A stretch of DNA of 22,766 nucleotides from JAJTHC01 sp044348005 (GCA_044348005.1 JBIKTR010000021.1:1-22766), one strand, 5' to 3'; shown: positions 1-7,812, numbered from the stretch's first letter. Notes: a model not told the origin generated them from the sequence alone. Program-made: numbers and translations.

Positions 1-60
1 TGCACCACAAGGAAACCTTAATCTCTTATAAAAAAGACCCCGCTTCCCTCCAGTTCCACT

Positions 61-89
61 AATATCCTACAAACCCGCACACCTGTCAA
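61..89 (-). promoter_or_regulatory. sigma-70-type promoter firing out of the left edge
   Basis: Read on the minus strand there is a perfect -35 box TTGACA (84-89), a 17-bp spacer, and GATATT (61-66) as a -10 box matching the consensus at 4 of 6 positions. Transcription would leave the window to the left, so the gene it serves is not visible. I see no open reading frame or tRNA in bases 1-60. The perfect -35 suggests a strong promoter. Confidence 0.45.
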
Positions 90-134
90 CACCCTTTTTC
101 CTTTGTAACGGTTTTGTTATCTTTGATGGACTTT

Positions 135-163
135 TTGACAGCGGTTTTTCTTTGCTATACTAT
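135..163 (+). promoter_or_regulatory. sigma-70-type promoter of the 226-669 gene
   Basis: TTGACA (135-140), a 17-bp spacer and TACTAT (158-163) form a near-consensus promoter. An overlapping TATACT at 156-161 would give a 15-bp spacer. Transcription would start near 170, leaving a leader of about 55 nt before the start codon at 226. It is back to back with the minus-strand promoter at 61-89. Confidence 0.5.
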
Positions 164-225
164 TTAACTGGAAGCCAGTCAGCTTTTCTCTATGTTCCGT
201 TAATTATGAAAGGTAACAATATGAT

Positions 226-669
226 ATGATGCCCTCCATTTCTCACCCCCCCCCCCCCGAAGGATCTAACAAAATAGTTCGCTTTGTAAGGCGCGAGAAT
301 GCTTCTAACCCAAAAGAAACAACGTTAAAAGAAGCAACTAGAAAACTCATTCTTGATGCCTTCAATCAAACTTTTCCTCCTGAGAAACCCAAAGCACCTA
401 ATAAACAACTAAAGTCTCGCATAGCACACTTACCTGAAACAGAGATAGAAGCTCTATTGTCAGACCTGCCAAGAAGAAAAAGAAATGAGGCTTTGCTTAT
501 ATTCTTACGGCGTGCTTTCCACAGATATTTTGAACTTAAAGAAAGTATTTTACAAGAATACAATCTGGAAGACTTGCTTCCAGCAACCCAAAAGAGGCTT
601 ATGATTTTTTTTCGAAGAGTTGACATATTAAGAACTCTCGTTAATAAGAATCTTGATAAACTGATTTAA
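226..669 (+). CDS. hypothetical basic protein with a poly-C tract near its start
   Basis: This 147-residue protein is not one I recognise. It is soluble-looking, rich in Lys, Arg and Glu, probably mostly helical, with no signal peptide or membrane segment. Residues 8-11 are four prolines encoded inside a run of 13 C bases (246-258). Loss or gain of one C would shift the frame after about ten codons. A weak AAAGG lies upstream of two adjacent ATG codons (226 and 229), and a good promoter sits at 135-163, so the gene is probably expressed. It is visibly AT-richer than the housekeeping genes in the window. It has no obvious functional link to the next gene, 882-1211. Function unknown; moderately sure that it is coding. 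Confidence 0.55.
   Translation: MMPSISHPPPPEGSNKIVRFVRRENASNPKETTLKEATRKLILDAFNQTFPPEKPKAPNKQLKSRIAHLPETEIEALLSDLPRRKRNEALLIFLRRAFHRYFELKESILQEYNLEDLLPATQKRLMIFFRRVDILRTLVNKNLDKLI
246..258 (+). repeat. 13-base poly-C tract inside a coding region
   Basis: Thirteen consecutive C bases lie inside the 226-669 gene, just after its start codon. Other C runs noticed in the window are at most about 8 long (for example near 8347 and 4793). Homopolymers of this length slip during replication and are known phase-variation switches in Campylobacter, Neisseria and others. Here that role is inferred from length and position only. Confidence 0.85.
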
Positions 670-713
670 AGAAATTATAAAGTGTTCTAAAGATAAAACG
701 GTCTATGGTTTCT

Positions 714-735
714 TCGTTGTCACGACGATTTTTTT
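714..735 (+). terminator. weak terminator-like site after the first gene
   Basis: TCGT (714-717) can pair with ACGA (725-728), followed directly by seven T bases (729-735), about 45 nt past the stop of the 226-669 gene. The stem is only 4 bp, so this is a weak call based mainly on the T tract. Confidence 0.2.
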
Positions 736-881
736 GCTTGGTTATGGTCGTCAGTGTACACGCCCGCACAAAAAATCTAAGCTCCTAGAATATCCTCATC
801 GCCTCTTTCATCTTTTTTAACACTATACAGTTTACCAAATCCAAATTTAAATTCTTTACTTTAAGGAAAGTTTTCAACCCT

Positions 882-1211
882 ATGTCTGATTCACCTGAAA
901 AAACAAGCTCTCCAACACCTGAAAAGACGTTGGACTTGTCGGATCTCCCTTCTCCGCCTGATTTAAGCAAGCGAAATGACGCTTCTTTAGAACAAGAAGG
1001 AGAAAAGGGAACTTCTAAACCCATTTACCCCACCACTTACCCGCTTTCCCCACAAGCACTGGCTGAACGCGTGCAGTCGTGGGTGAAAAACCCTCAAGAT
1101 CCCTTTGACAGCCTAAATCGATTGCCACAGGTGGATTTACCCCCTGAAAACATCGCTTACCAAAGTCCCTTTTTATTTTACAAAGGCGCCACACTAAAGC
1201 CCCCCATGTAA
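882..1211 (+). CDS. hypothetical proline/serine-rich protein
   Basis: A 109-residue protein that I cannot assign to a family. The N-terminal half (about residues 1-50) is low-complexity, rich in Ser, Pro, Glu and Lys, and probably disordered. The second half contains a short possibly helical stretch (about 53-75) and a proline-rich end. There is no signal peptide, membrane segment or cysteine. The start is supported by AAGGAAAG at 863-870, 11 bases before the ATG. It lies about 210 bp after the previous gene and ends 28 bp before the convergent 474-residue gene. Codon use resembles the neighbouring genes more than the poly-C gene does. Coding status is likely but not certain. Confidence 0.5.
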   Translation: MSDSPEKTSSPTPEKTLDLSDLPSPPDLSKRNDASLEQEGEKGTSKPIYPTTYPLSPQALAERVQSWVKNPQDPFDSLNRLPQVDLPPENIAYQSPFLFYKGATLKPPM

Positions 1212-1239
1212 TACCGTTTAAACCCTTAAATATCGTGTT

Positions 1240-2664
1240 TTAGGGGCGTGGTTTTACTTTGTTTACTTGGGGGCGAAAATCCACCCCGTTGTAGTCAAAG
1301 CGTTGTTTCGTAATGGGTTTTAGGCGAATGTCAAAAGCCAACATAAACGAATCGCCTAAGAATCGGGCAAAACCGTTAAATGGCGAGGGCACCAGCGAAG
1401 TGACAAATTGCATTAGGGTGGCAAACCCTCCATTGGCCAGCGTGGCGTACGTTTCATTAAACAGGTTATGCAAAAACCAAATAAACCCTTTGGCAGGATT
1501 TAAACACTGAGCAATGTCAAACATCGAACGCAAGGCCATGCCATCAACGTCATGCCATACTTTTAACAGCATGCCTAAATCTTTATGGGCATATAAATCA
1601 AAGAAGGTTTTATACAGCGCCAAGCGAACCGCCGTTTGCTTTTCATGACGAGAAAGCACGTGGAGGTATTCTTTAAAGGTGGCTTCGTCTTTTTGAAGTA
1701 AGGGCAAGGGTTTTTGCAAGTGCTGATTTTGTTCAGTAATGCCTTTGTTTAAAAACTGAATGTGGCGAAGGAACTCTTGCCAATGGCTGAGTCTAAGCTC
1801 TTCCATATCGCCTTTGGGGTCAGTTCTAAAATAAAGATCTTTGGCTTTTGAAAGGGCTTTGCCTTTGGCGTCCAACACGGCGCCAAAAACGGGGATATTG
1901 CTAATCCAACTATCGACTTGATCTAACGTCCCGCGTTTGCCGTCTACTTTTGGGACGAACGCCATAAACAGAGGGGTACTGGTAACCCAACGAACAGGGG
2001 CAAAATGAAGCAGACCGTTAATGCCCCGTGCTAAAAGGGGCATGTCGTTTTTTTGTTGAAAATGAAAGGCGAGCATGGCCTTGGCCTGTTGAGCCGGTGT
2101 AAGATGCCGCGCGGTTTGAACGCGGTGTTGATAGGTGCTTAGCGCCTTTTGCATTAAGGCCTGTTGTTTTTTACCCTGTTTGTAGGGTTTAACGGCGTCA
2201 AATAAGCCCAACCAATGCCCACCAAGGTGATTGACTTGCTTTAAGAAGTATTCATACTTACTGCGGTACTTTTCTGTTCCTTTAATGACGCTGGTACCTA
2301 GTTCAGCGTAGCCTTGTTCATCTAGCAGTAGGCCTGAAAAATCGGCGTGGTTTAAATTCATCAATATGCTGGTCGTCACAGAAGTTGTGGGGGGGTGCTG
2401 GGTGAGGTCTTTCATCAATTCTTTGGCCAGTAAGCCACCGCCATAGCTAATGCCCATGCCACCCACCACCAAAGGCCACGACATTACATTATAAACGCTG
2501 GCGCCAGACGCCGTTGCTAGCCCTAGAGGTACCCCAAACTTGAGCAAAGTCGCTGTAAGAAGCTTGCTTTGCTGAGCCATGTTTTTAGGATTAAAACCAC
2601 TGCGTTGCAACGCCAAGGGCGTTGAAGTGGTGAAAGAATGTGGCGTTGAAGAAATTATTTGCAT
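1240..2664 (-). CDS. hypothetical protein with hydrophobic N-terminal region
   Basis: A 474-residue protein of unrecognised family. The first 30 residues are Ser/Thr/Pro-rich. Residues about 38-80 are hydrophobic and glycine-rich and could form one or two membrane segments. The middle (about 130-380) is helical and charged, and residues about 395-450 contain a second weakly hydrophobic stretch before a basic tail. No catalytic motif is visible. The ATG at 2664 has no Shine-Dalgarno sequence, but a promoter-like pair at 2671-2699 would place the transcript start at or just before the ATG, so the mRNA may be leaderless. An internal Met at residue 29 (2580) also lacks a ribosome-binding site. 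The gene lies alone on the minus strand, downstream of the 147-bp inverted-repeat element and the ABC-F gene. Clearly coding by length; function unknown. Confidence 0.75.
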   Translation of the reverse strand: MQIISSTPHSFTTSTPLALQRSGFNPKNMAQQSKLLTATLLKFGVPLGLATASGASVYNVMSWPLVVGGMGISYGGGLLAKELMKDLTQHPPTTSVTTSILMNLNHADFSGLLLDEQGYAELGTSVIKGTEKYRSKYEYFLKQVNHLGGHWLGLFDAVKPYKQGKKQQALMQKALSTYQHRVQTARHLTPAQQAKAMLAFHFQQKNDMPLLARGINGLLHFAPVRWVTSTPLFMAFVPKVDGKRGTLDQVDSWISNIPVFGAVLDAKGKALSKAKDLYFRTDPKGDMEELRLSHWQEFLRHIQFLNKGITEQNQHLQKPLPLLQKDEATFKEYLHVLSRHEKQTAVRLALYKTFFDLYAHKDLGMLLKVWHDVDGMALRSMFDIAQCLNPAKGFIWFLHNLFNETYATLANGGFATLMQFVTSLVPSPFNGFARFLGDSFMLAFDIRLKPITKQRFDYNGVDFRPQVNKVKPRP

Positions 2665-2670
2665 TAGACG

Positions 2671-2699
2671 TATTTATTGTGCCTGAAAGTAACGGTCAA
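2671..2699 (-). promoter_or_regulatory. promoter abutting the start codon of the 474-residue gene
   Basis: On the minus strand TTGACC (2694-2699), 17 bp, then TAAATA (2671-2676). The -35 is good and the -10 poor. Only six bases separate the -10 box from the ATG at 2664, so initiation would fall at about the first base of the start codon, consistent with the missing ribosome-binding site. Confidence 0.3.
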
Positions 2700-2753
2700 T
2701 ACAAGGGGACTCATCGGCATAAAGGCATGAACATAAATGGGTGTGCTCTATAT

Positions 2754-2900
2754 AGTGTTTTAAGGCGTTTTCCTTACAGTAGGCTAGACGAGGAGCCTAG
2801 ATTATTTTGTGAAGGAGTGTAGATAGACGACCTACATGACTGAACAAAATAATCGTAGCGAAAATGTATAGACACGGTAGGGGAAAGTATTTAAAACACT
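2754..2900. repeat. 147-bp nested inverted-repeat element
   Basis: The outer arms (2754-2777 and 2877-2900) are 24 bp each and complementary at about 18 positions, including a perfect terminal ten, AGTGTTTTAA against TTAAAACACT. Inside are a hairpin TAGGCT-loop-AGCCTA (2780-2799), and a longer one with ATTATTTTGT (2801-2810) pairing perfectly with ACAAAATAAT (2844-2853) and an inner stem TGTAG/CTACA (2818-2822, 2832-2836). Both apical loops contain AGACGA. It lies between the ABC-F stop and the 474-residue gene, both on the minus strand. I find no target-site duplication and no open frame inside. It could be a miniature inverted-repeat element or a structured RNA. Confidence 0.6.
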
Positions 2901-2954
2901 CTGCCTCAACACAAACACTGGACTTTCTCTGTAGCTTCAAATGAACGATTCGCT

Positions 2955-4907
2955 TCAATTTGAATTTAGCGCTTCGATCTCTTCACTCAAGAGTTCCCAG
3001 TGCGCTTCTTCGCCCGAAAGTTTTAACTGAATGGCTTCTAAGGTCTGGCCCATCCGGTCCAACGCCAAGTAATCATTCGCCACACGCGGATGCGCCATTT
3101 CTTCCATCAAGGCATCGCGCTCTTTTGTCAGGGTTTCCACACCTTTTTCGACCGCTTTGAGTTGCTTTTGCAGTGCTTTCAGCTGGCGCCGATGCGCTTT
3201 GGAATCGCCACCCCCGTCGCTACTTGAACTTGAAGTCGTGTTCGCCGTAGGTTTAATGCCTGCATTTTTACGAGACTGCATCAACAACAGGTTTCGCTTT
3301 TCAAGGTATTGATCGTAGGTGCCTTCAAAGGTAATGAGCCTACCGTGGTCAAACTCCCAAATTTGGGTGGCCAGACTTTGAATAAAGTAGCGATCGTGAG
3401 AAATACACAGAACGGTGCCTTGGTAGGCGCGAATGGCTGATTCTACGGCTTCTTGTGCGGGGGTGTCTAGGTGATTGGTGGGTTCGTCTAAGAGCAGGGT
3501 ATTGGGGCCACCCACCATTAGCTTTGCCATGGCAAGGCGTCCCTTTTCGCCCCCGCTAATGACGTCCACCTTTTTGAAGACTTGATCTGCCGTAAAGAGA
3601 AACCGCCCTAAAATGCCCCGTATTTCGGATTGATGCGTCGGGGGCATGGCTTCTTCAAGTGTTTCAAACACGGTTTTTTCTGGATCTAAAATCTGTAATT
3701 GATGCTGGGCATAATAGCCCAATTCAACCCGATTGCCAAATTGAATGGTGCCTGAATCGGGCGTTTCAAGCCCCATTAGCAGTTTGAATAACGTGGTTTT
3801 ACCACAGCCGTTTGCCCCTAAAATAAACACCCGCTGGGGGGCATCTTTCGTCCATTCTAGGGTGGCCGAAACATCAGAAAAGAGTTGATGTTCTTTCTGT
3901 TGCCCAAAGGCTTTGGCGATTTTGTGAATTTCGAGCACTTCACGCCCACTGGGATTGCTTAAGGGAAATTGAAAATGCAGACGCTTCAATTCTGCTTGAG
4001 GCGCTTCAATCCGTTCGATTTTAGCCAACTGTTTTTCACGACTTTTGGCTTGGGTGCTTTTGGTGGCACTGGCTCTAAAACGTTCCACAAAGGCCATTTG
4101 TGCTTTTAGATTTTTTTCTTGCCTGTCTGCAGCGGCTTGCTGTAATTCACGATTTCGTTCTCGTTCTTCCACATAATAACTATAGTTACCGCCGTACAGT
4201 GTTAGCTGCCCACGCTCAAGTTCCGCGATTTCGGTGACGACTTCATCTAAAAAGCGACGGTCGTGAGAAACCACCAGTAAACCGCCTGGGTATTCACGCA
4301 AAAACCCTTCCAGCCATTGGCAGGCTTCCATGTCCAAGTGATTGGTGGGTTCATCCATTAAAATAACATCGGCGCCTTGCAACAGCACTTTAGCTAGGTT
4401 GATTCGCATTTGCCAGCCCCCGCTGAACTTGTGCACGGGGCGTTCTAGTTCATGCAAGCCAAAGCCCAAGCCAGTAACCATGCGACTAATTTTGGCATCG
4501 AGTTCTTTGGCCCCCAAGCGATCAAGCGTTTCTTGCAAGGTGGCGATGCGGTTTAAGGCATCGTCATAGGCGTTGCCTTTAAGGTGTTCCAACTCACTCA
4601 ACAATCGAACTTCTTCGGCTTTTGCGTCGTTGACTTCAGTAAACACGCTATACAACTCTTCTTGTAAGGTATAGGCGGGGTTGAGTTCGGGGTTTTGCGT
4701 CAAGCAACGAATCCGCACATTGGGCAGACGGCTCACTTCGCCTTCGCTGGGGGTAAGTTCACCCATCAGGCATTTAAGCAACGTGGATTTACCCCCCCCA
4801 TTGGCCCCAACTAAGCCTAGTCGGCTATGGGCGGTAATTTTTAGGGAAACCTCTTTCAGCACTTGGTGTGAACCAAAATAGACAGACACATTTTGAGCTT
4901 GGAGCAT
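2955..4907 (-). CDS. ABC-F family ATP-binding cassette protein
   Basis: A soluble tandem ABC ATPase of 650 residues with no membrane domain, the architecture of ABC-F proteins (Uup/YheS/EttA type). These act on the ribosome, relieving stalling or regulating early elongation. Domain 1 has Walker A GANGGGKST (34-42), signature FSGGWQ (161-166) and Walker B VILMDEPTNHLD (181-192). A charged linker follows (about 245-310). Domain 2 has GANGCGKTT, ISGGEKGR and TLLLDEPTNHLD. A Ser-rich hinge and a C-terminal coiled coil (about 580-650) resemble the Uup-type tail. The length is typical. The ATG at 4907 has no strong ribosome-binding site. The gene stands alone and is followed by the 147-bp repeat element. 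Assignment to a particular ABC-F subfamily, including antibiotic resistance, cannot be made from sequence alone. Confidence 0.93.
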   Translation of the reverse strand: MLQAQNVSVYFGSHQVLKEVSLKITAHSRLGLVGANGGGKSTLLKCLMGELTPSEGEVSRLPNVRIRCLTQNPELNPAYTLQEELYSVFTEVNDAKAEEVRLLSELEHLKGNAYDDALNRIATLQETLDRLGAKELDAKISRMVTGLGFGLHELERPVHKFSGGWQMRINLAKVLLQGADVILMDEPTNHLDMEACQWLEGFLREYPGGLLVVSHDRRFLDEVVTEIAELERGQLTLYGGNYSYYVEERERNRELQQAAADRQEKNLKAQMAFVERFRASATKSTQAKSREKQLAKIERIEAPQAELKRLHFQFPLSNPSGREVLEIHKIAKAFGQQKEHQLFSDVSATLEWTKDAPQRVFILGANGCGKTTLFKLLMGLETPDSGTIQFGNRVELGYYAQHQLQILDPEKTVFETLEEAMPPTHQSEIRGILGRFLFTADQVFKKVDVISGGEKGRLAMAKLMVGGPNTLLLDEPTNHLDTPAQEAVESAIRAYQGTVLCISHDRYFIQSLATQIWEFDHGRLITFEGTYDQYLEKRNLLLMQSRKNAGIKPTANTTSSSSSDGGGDSKAHRRQLKALQKQLKAVEKGVETLTKERDALMEEMAHPRVANDYLALDRMGQTLEAIQLKLSGEEAHWELLSEEIEALNSN

Positions 4908-5021
4908 GGGGCGTTTGATTCTTTCAGTCGTTTATGTGAGAACTCTATTTTACAAGATACCATAAACACACGTATTTCATTTAAAAGTCACGATACGAAC
5001 AGCCCCTTAATATAACCCATA

Positions 5022-5046
5022 AAGCCGAAAAGCTTTTTTAAGGCTT
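5022..5046 (-). terminator. weak hairpin at the end of the glycosyltransferase operon
   Basis: AAGCC (5022-5026) pairs with GGCTT (5042-5046), overlapping the glycosyltransferase stop codon. On the minus strand only three T bases follow the stem. On the plus strand eight T bases follow shortly after, but no plus-strand gene ends here. Weak evidence. Confidence 0.2.
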
Positions 5047-5982
5047 CTTTTTTTTGAAGAGTTTGTGCCTAATGGCTTTTATTTTTTGTTTCAATGTTTT
5101 AATCTTACGCTTCAGCATGCGATATGAAGGACGAATGTAAGGCTTTTTTTCAGTAGAAATATAGTCGTAGAAGTAACGTCCCATTTTGTCCCTGATTTTT
5201 AATAATCGCGTGGAAAGATCTTTGTTTTTGTCATTGTATCCCTCAACGGCATCTGTAAAGGAACCTCTAAATAAATGAAAGGCAATATCTTCACCATTTA
5301 AACTGTATTTTTTACTGATCAATTCATAGGTATGGCACCCAATGCTGTCTGCCAAATTAAAAAAATCTTCTTGATCAAAAGCGACAAAATTGCTACTGTC
5401 TTTTTCTGTAGACAATGCAAGGCGAATTTTCCAGCCCACGTCATAAGAATAGTCGAGATTGGGGTATAAACGTACACTTTCGTCTCTTTTTTCTTGGGAA
5501 ACCAATGCCGTAAAATCCAGATTTTTAATAAGGTGCATAGGGTGTGCACAGCCAAAAGCACATGGAAAATGAGGATGCCCACCGCCTACTCCTCTAGGGT
5601 ATGGCGCCCCAATCGCAACAGCTCCCTTTTCAAGGTATTCTTCCATAAAATTTAAATACTGTTGCTTTACAAAAAAGAAGTCAGGATCTTGCGCGAAAAA
5701 GTATTCACTATTGGCTTCTTTTAAGGCAACGCTCATACCTTCCCCATGTTGGCCGGATGCACTTTCTTCTTGAGGAGTGTAGTAAATAATTTTGATATTA
5801 TTATATTGTTTATTGTAGTTTTTAGTAAGCTGTTCAAGCGCTTCTTTTTCGTGAGGGCGGGAGTTGTCCACAATAATCAGATCAAAACTTTCAGGGTCAT
5901 TAAATTCATAAAGCCCTTTGAGTTGCCAATTTAAATACACACTGGTTTTGTAGTTGACAAACGCAATTGTCCACTTTTTCAT
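5038..5982 (-). CDS. glycosyltransferase, family 2-like (GT-A fold)
   Basis: A 314-residue protein whose first 110 residues look like a GT-A nucleotide-sugar-dependent glycosyltransferase: a start strand WTIAFVNYKT, then FDLIIVDNS (33-41) and the acidic D-P-D at 99-101 in the place of the metal-binding DxD. The rest is a less conserved acceptor region, and the tail (about 290-314) is strongly Lys-rich, which could bind membrane phospholipid. It would transfer a sugar to a surface glycan at the inner face of the cytoplasmic membrane. The start is well supported by AGAGGTG five bases before the ATG. It is the third gene of the acetyltransferase-aminotransferase-glycosyltransferase run, 41 bp after the aminotransferase. 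The region is visibly AT-richer than its flanks. The family call is good; donor and acceptor are unknown. Confidence 0.75.
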   Translation of the reverse strand: MKKWTIAFVNYKTSVYLNWQLKGLYEFNDPESFDLIIVDNSRPHEKEALEQLTKNYNKQYNNIKIIYYTPQEESASGQHGEGMSVALKEANSEYFFAQDPDFFFVKQQYLNFMEEYLEKGAVAIGAPYPRGVGGGHPHFPCAFGCAHPMHLIKNLDFTALVSQEKRDESVRLYPNLDYSYDVGWKIRLALSTEKDSSNFVAFDQEDFFNLADSIGCHTYELISKKYSLNGEDIAFHLFRGSFTDAVEGYNDKNKDLSTRLLKIRDKMGRYFYDYISTEKKPYIRPSYRMLKRKIKTLKQKIKAIRHKLFKKKKP

Positions 5983-6023
5983 TTTACACCTCTATAGTTA
6001 AGCGAGACAGTTTTCTTAATCGT

Positions 6024-7166
6024 TTAGCGAGCATATTGAATCACCTTTTCAGCAATGTATTCTCGTTCTTCTTTTGTTACCCACCAACCAACAGGAATAC
6101 AAAGATGAGTGGCATTGAACTGTTCGGCATTGGGAAGATCTGCCCTAAACTCTGCAAACATTGAATGCGTGTCATTTCTTGCATGAACTTTTGAAGACAT
6201 TACCCCTTTTTCATTGAGCGTTTTCATTAACTCATCTCGATTGTTTACATGAAAGGTATACAGCCAATAAGCCGATTTACCATCTGGATTTTCGGGGCAC
6301 AGCGTAATGGCGTCCACTTCTTTAAACGCTTCATTATAAAAATACGCATTTTCACGATGCTTGCCCACAATATCATTCAGGTGCTTAAAGTTTTCATTCC
6401 CAATAACGGCACAAACGTCATTCATATGGAACTTATACCCCGCTTCAGGCACATCAATTTCACAGCGTAAATCAACACCTTCACGAATGGTTCTGTCTAT
6501 TCCAAACCAACGGAGCAACTTGGCTCTTTCAAAATCTTCTTCAGATTTAAAGTAAAGCAAGCCTCCATCTATAGAAGTGATATGTTTAATGGCTTGTAAA
6601 GAGTTCATTGAATAGTCAGAATGATTGCCAAAGGGCTTGCCTTGGTATTCCATACCCATGGCATGTGCACCATCTTCTATGGTTTTAAGTCCATGCTGTT
6701 GTGCAATTAAGTTGATTTTCTCAATTTCACAGGGATTTCCTCCCCAATGCACCATTGAAATGGCTTTGGTGTGCTTGGTGATTTTTCTTTCAATATCTTC
6801 TGGCAGAATGTTTCCTGTAATGGGGTCTACATCTGCCCAAACAATTTTGGCTCCGCAATTTAGAATAGGCGTATTCGTTGCGGTGCATGTAATGGGGGTT
6901 GAAATAATTTCGTCTTCATTAGAATTATAATAGCCTTTGTAAGCTTTTTGATTTAACGCCAAATGGTAAGCCAAATGAAGTGCAGAAGTTCCCGCATTTA
7001 CGGTGACTAGTTTTTCATTGCCGGTGTAGGCAATTAGGTTTTGCTCAAATTCTTTAACTTTAGGGCCTTCACCAATCCAGCCACTATGAATGACTTCTAG
7101 CAAGGGTTTGTCAATCGTAGGGGAAATAAAAACCTTAAATAGTGGGATTGTTTTCTTATGTTCCAT
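6024..7166 (-). CDS. DegT/DnrJ/EryC1-type PLP sugar aminotransferase
   Basis: A 380-residue PLP enzyme of the DegT/DnrJ/EryC1/StrS family, which aminates keto-sugars on nucleotide carriers, usually at C3 or C4, with glutamate as donor. Visible marks are the N-terminal SGWIGEGPKVKEFE, the cofactor-binding VNAGTSALHLA, EDGAHAMG with the PLP-pyridine Asp at about 165, and the Schiff-base lysine in SLQAIKHITSIDGG (Lys about 194). The start was chosen at ATG 7166: GGAG at 7176-7179 lies nine bases upstream. An in-frame ATG at 7172 is too close to that site, and a GTG at 7181 would overlap it. This start overlaps the end of the acetyltransferase by 11 bp, so the two are probably translationally coupled. 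The product is likely a 4-amino-4,6-dideoxy sugar, but the exact sugar is inference. Confidence 0.88.
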   Translation of the reverse strand: MEHKKTIPLFKVFISPTIDKPLLEVIHSGWIGEGPKVKEFEQNLIAYTGNEKLVTVNAGTSALHLAYHLALNQKAYKGYYNSNEDEIISTPITCTATNTPILNCGAKIVWADVDPITGNILPEDIERKITKHTKAISMVHWGGNPCEIEKINLIAQQHGLKTIEDGAHAMGMEYQGKPFGNHSDYSMNSLQAIKHITSIDGGLLYFKSEEDFERAKLLRWFGIDRTIREGVDLRCEIDVPEAGYKFHMNDVCAVIGNENFKHLNDIVGKHRENAYFYNEAFKEVDAITLCPENPDGKSAYWLYTFHVNNRDELMKTLNEKGVMSSKVHARNDTHSMFAEFRADLPNAEQFNATHLCIPVGWWVTKEEREYIAEKVIQYAR

Positions 7167-7689
7167 TTTCATATTCTCCACGTAATAGACTCATCATGAT
7201 ATAATCGTGATACTGCCCTTCTTTAAAAATCGCTTGTCGTTGTCCGCCTTCATTCACAAAACCCACTTTTTTATAGAGGTTCTTTGCCGGCTCATTATTT
7301 TCTAACACCAATAACCATAAACGATTCATATTATAATAATCAAAACCAAGCCTAAAAATGAGATCATACATTTTTGGGGCATGCCCTTTGCCTCGAAATT
7401 CTGGGCAAATGTCTCCGCCAACACACATTGAACGGTTAATAAAATCGATGTCAGAAATTCTCACCATGCCGATGGCTTGCCAATCGGATTCTTGAAACTG
7501 TTCGAACATTAAAAACAGTTTAGATGAATCGTTTTGCAAGCCTTCAAACCATTTTTTTTGCCTCGCCATATTCAACATACAAAAAGAACCTAAGTATTGA
7601 CTTGTTTCTGGAGATTCCCTTAAATCTTTCAAAAAAGTTAGATCTGTTTCTTCAATCAATCGAAGTCTATAATTGTCATTAATAAGCAT
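7156..7689 (-). CDS. GNAT N-acetyltransferase (RimJ/RimL- or PseH-like)
   Basis: A 177-residue GNAT-fold enzyme. The acetyl-CoA pyrophosphate loop is seen as RGKGH (99-103), followed by LWLLVLENNEPAKNLYKKVGF (about 125-145), the usual beta-4/beta-5 region of GNATs. Length and layout fit the RimJ/RimL branch, which includes PseH and WbdR-like enzymes that acetylate amino-sugar nucleotides. Its position directly before and overlapping the DegT-type aminotransferase suggests that it N-acetylates the amino group which that enzyme installs. That is inference from context; a protein-N-terminal acetylase would look similar. It is first in the operon, preceded by a good promoter at 7727-7755. The ribosome-binding site is poor (TAAAGAA). 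Confidence 0.82.
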   Translation of the reverse strand: MLINDNYRLRLIEETDLTFLKDLRESPETSQYLGSFCMLNMARQKKWFEGLQNDSSKLFLMFEQFQESDWQAIGMVRISDIDFINRSMCVGGDICPEFRGKGHAPKMYDLIFRLGFDYYNMNRLWLLVLENNEPAKNLYKKVGFVNEGGQRQAIFKEGQYHDYIMMSLLRGEYENGT

Positions 7690-7726
7690 ATTCGATTCTT
7701 TATTTCAGCTCGTGTAAACTTAGTTC

Positions 7727-7755
7727 AGTCTAAAATACATACGGATGTAAGTCAA
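7727..7755 (-). promoter_or_regulatory. promoter of the sugar operon
   Basis: On the minus strand TTGACT (7750-7755), 17 bp, TAGACT (7727-7732). The start of transcription would lie near 7720, about 30 nt before the acetyltransferase ATG. It is divergent from the mazG promoter. Confidence 0.5.
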
Positions 7756-7812
7756 CAAACGACCAAAGGACCAATTCTGTGGTGGAATTACCTACTTTTG
7801 AAATAATGGTTT

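Noticed and set aside
7765..7800. Operator between the divergent sugar-operon and mazG promoters (AATTC...GAATT)
   Set aside because: Only five pairing bases around a 7-base gap, easily due to chance.
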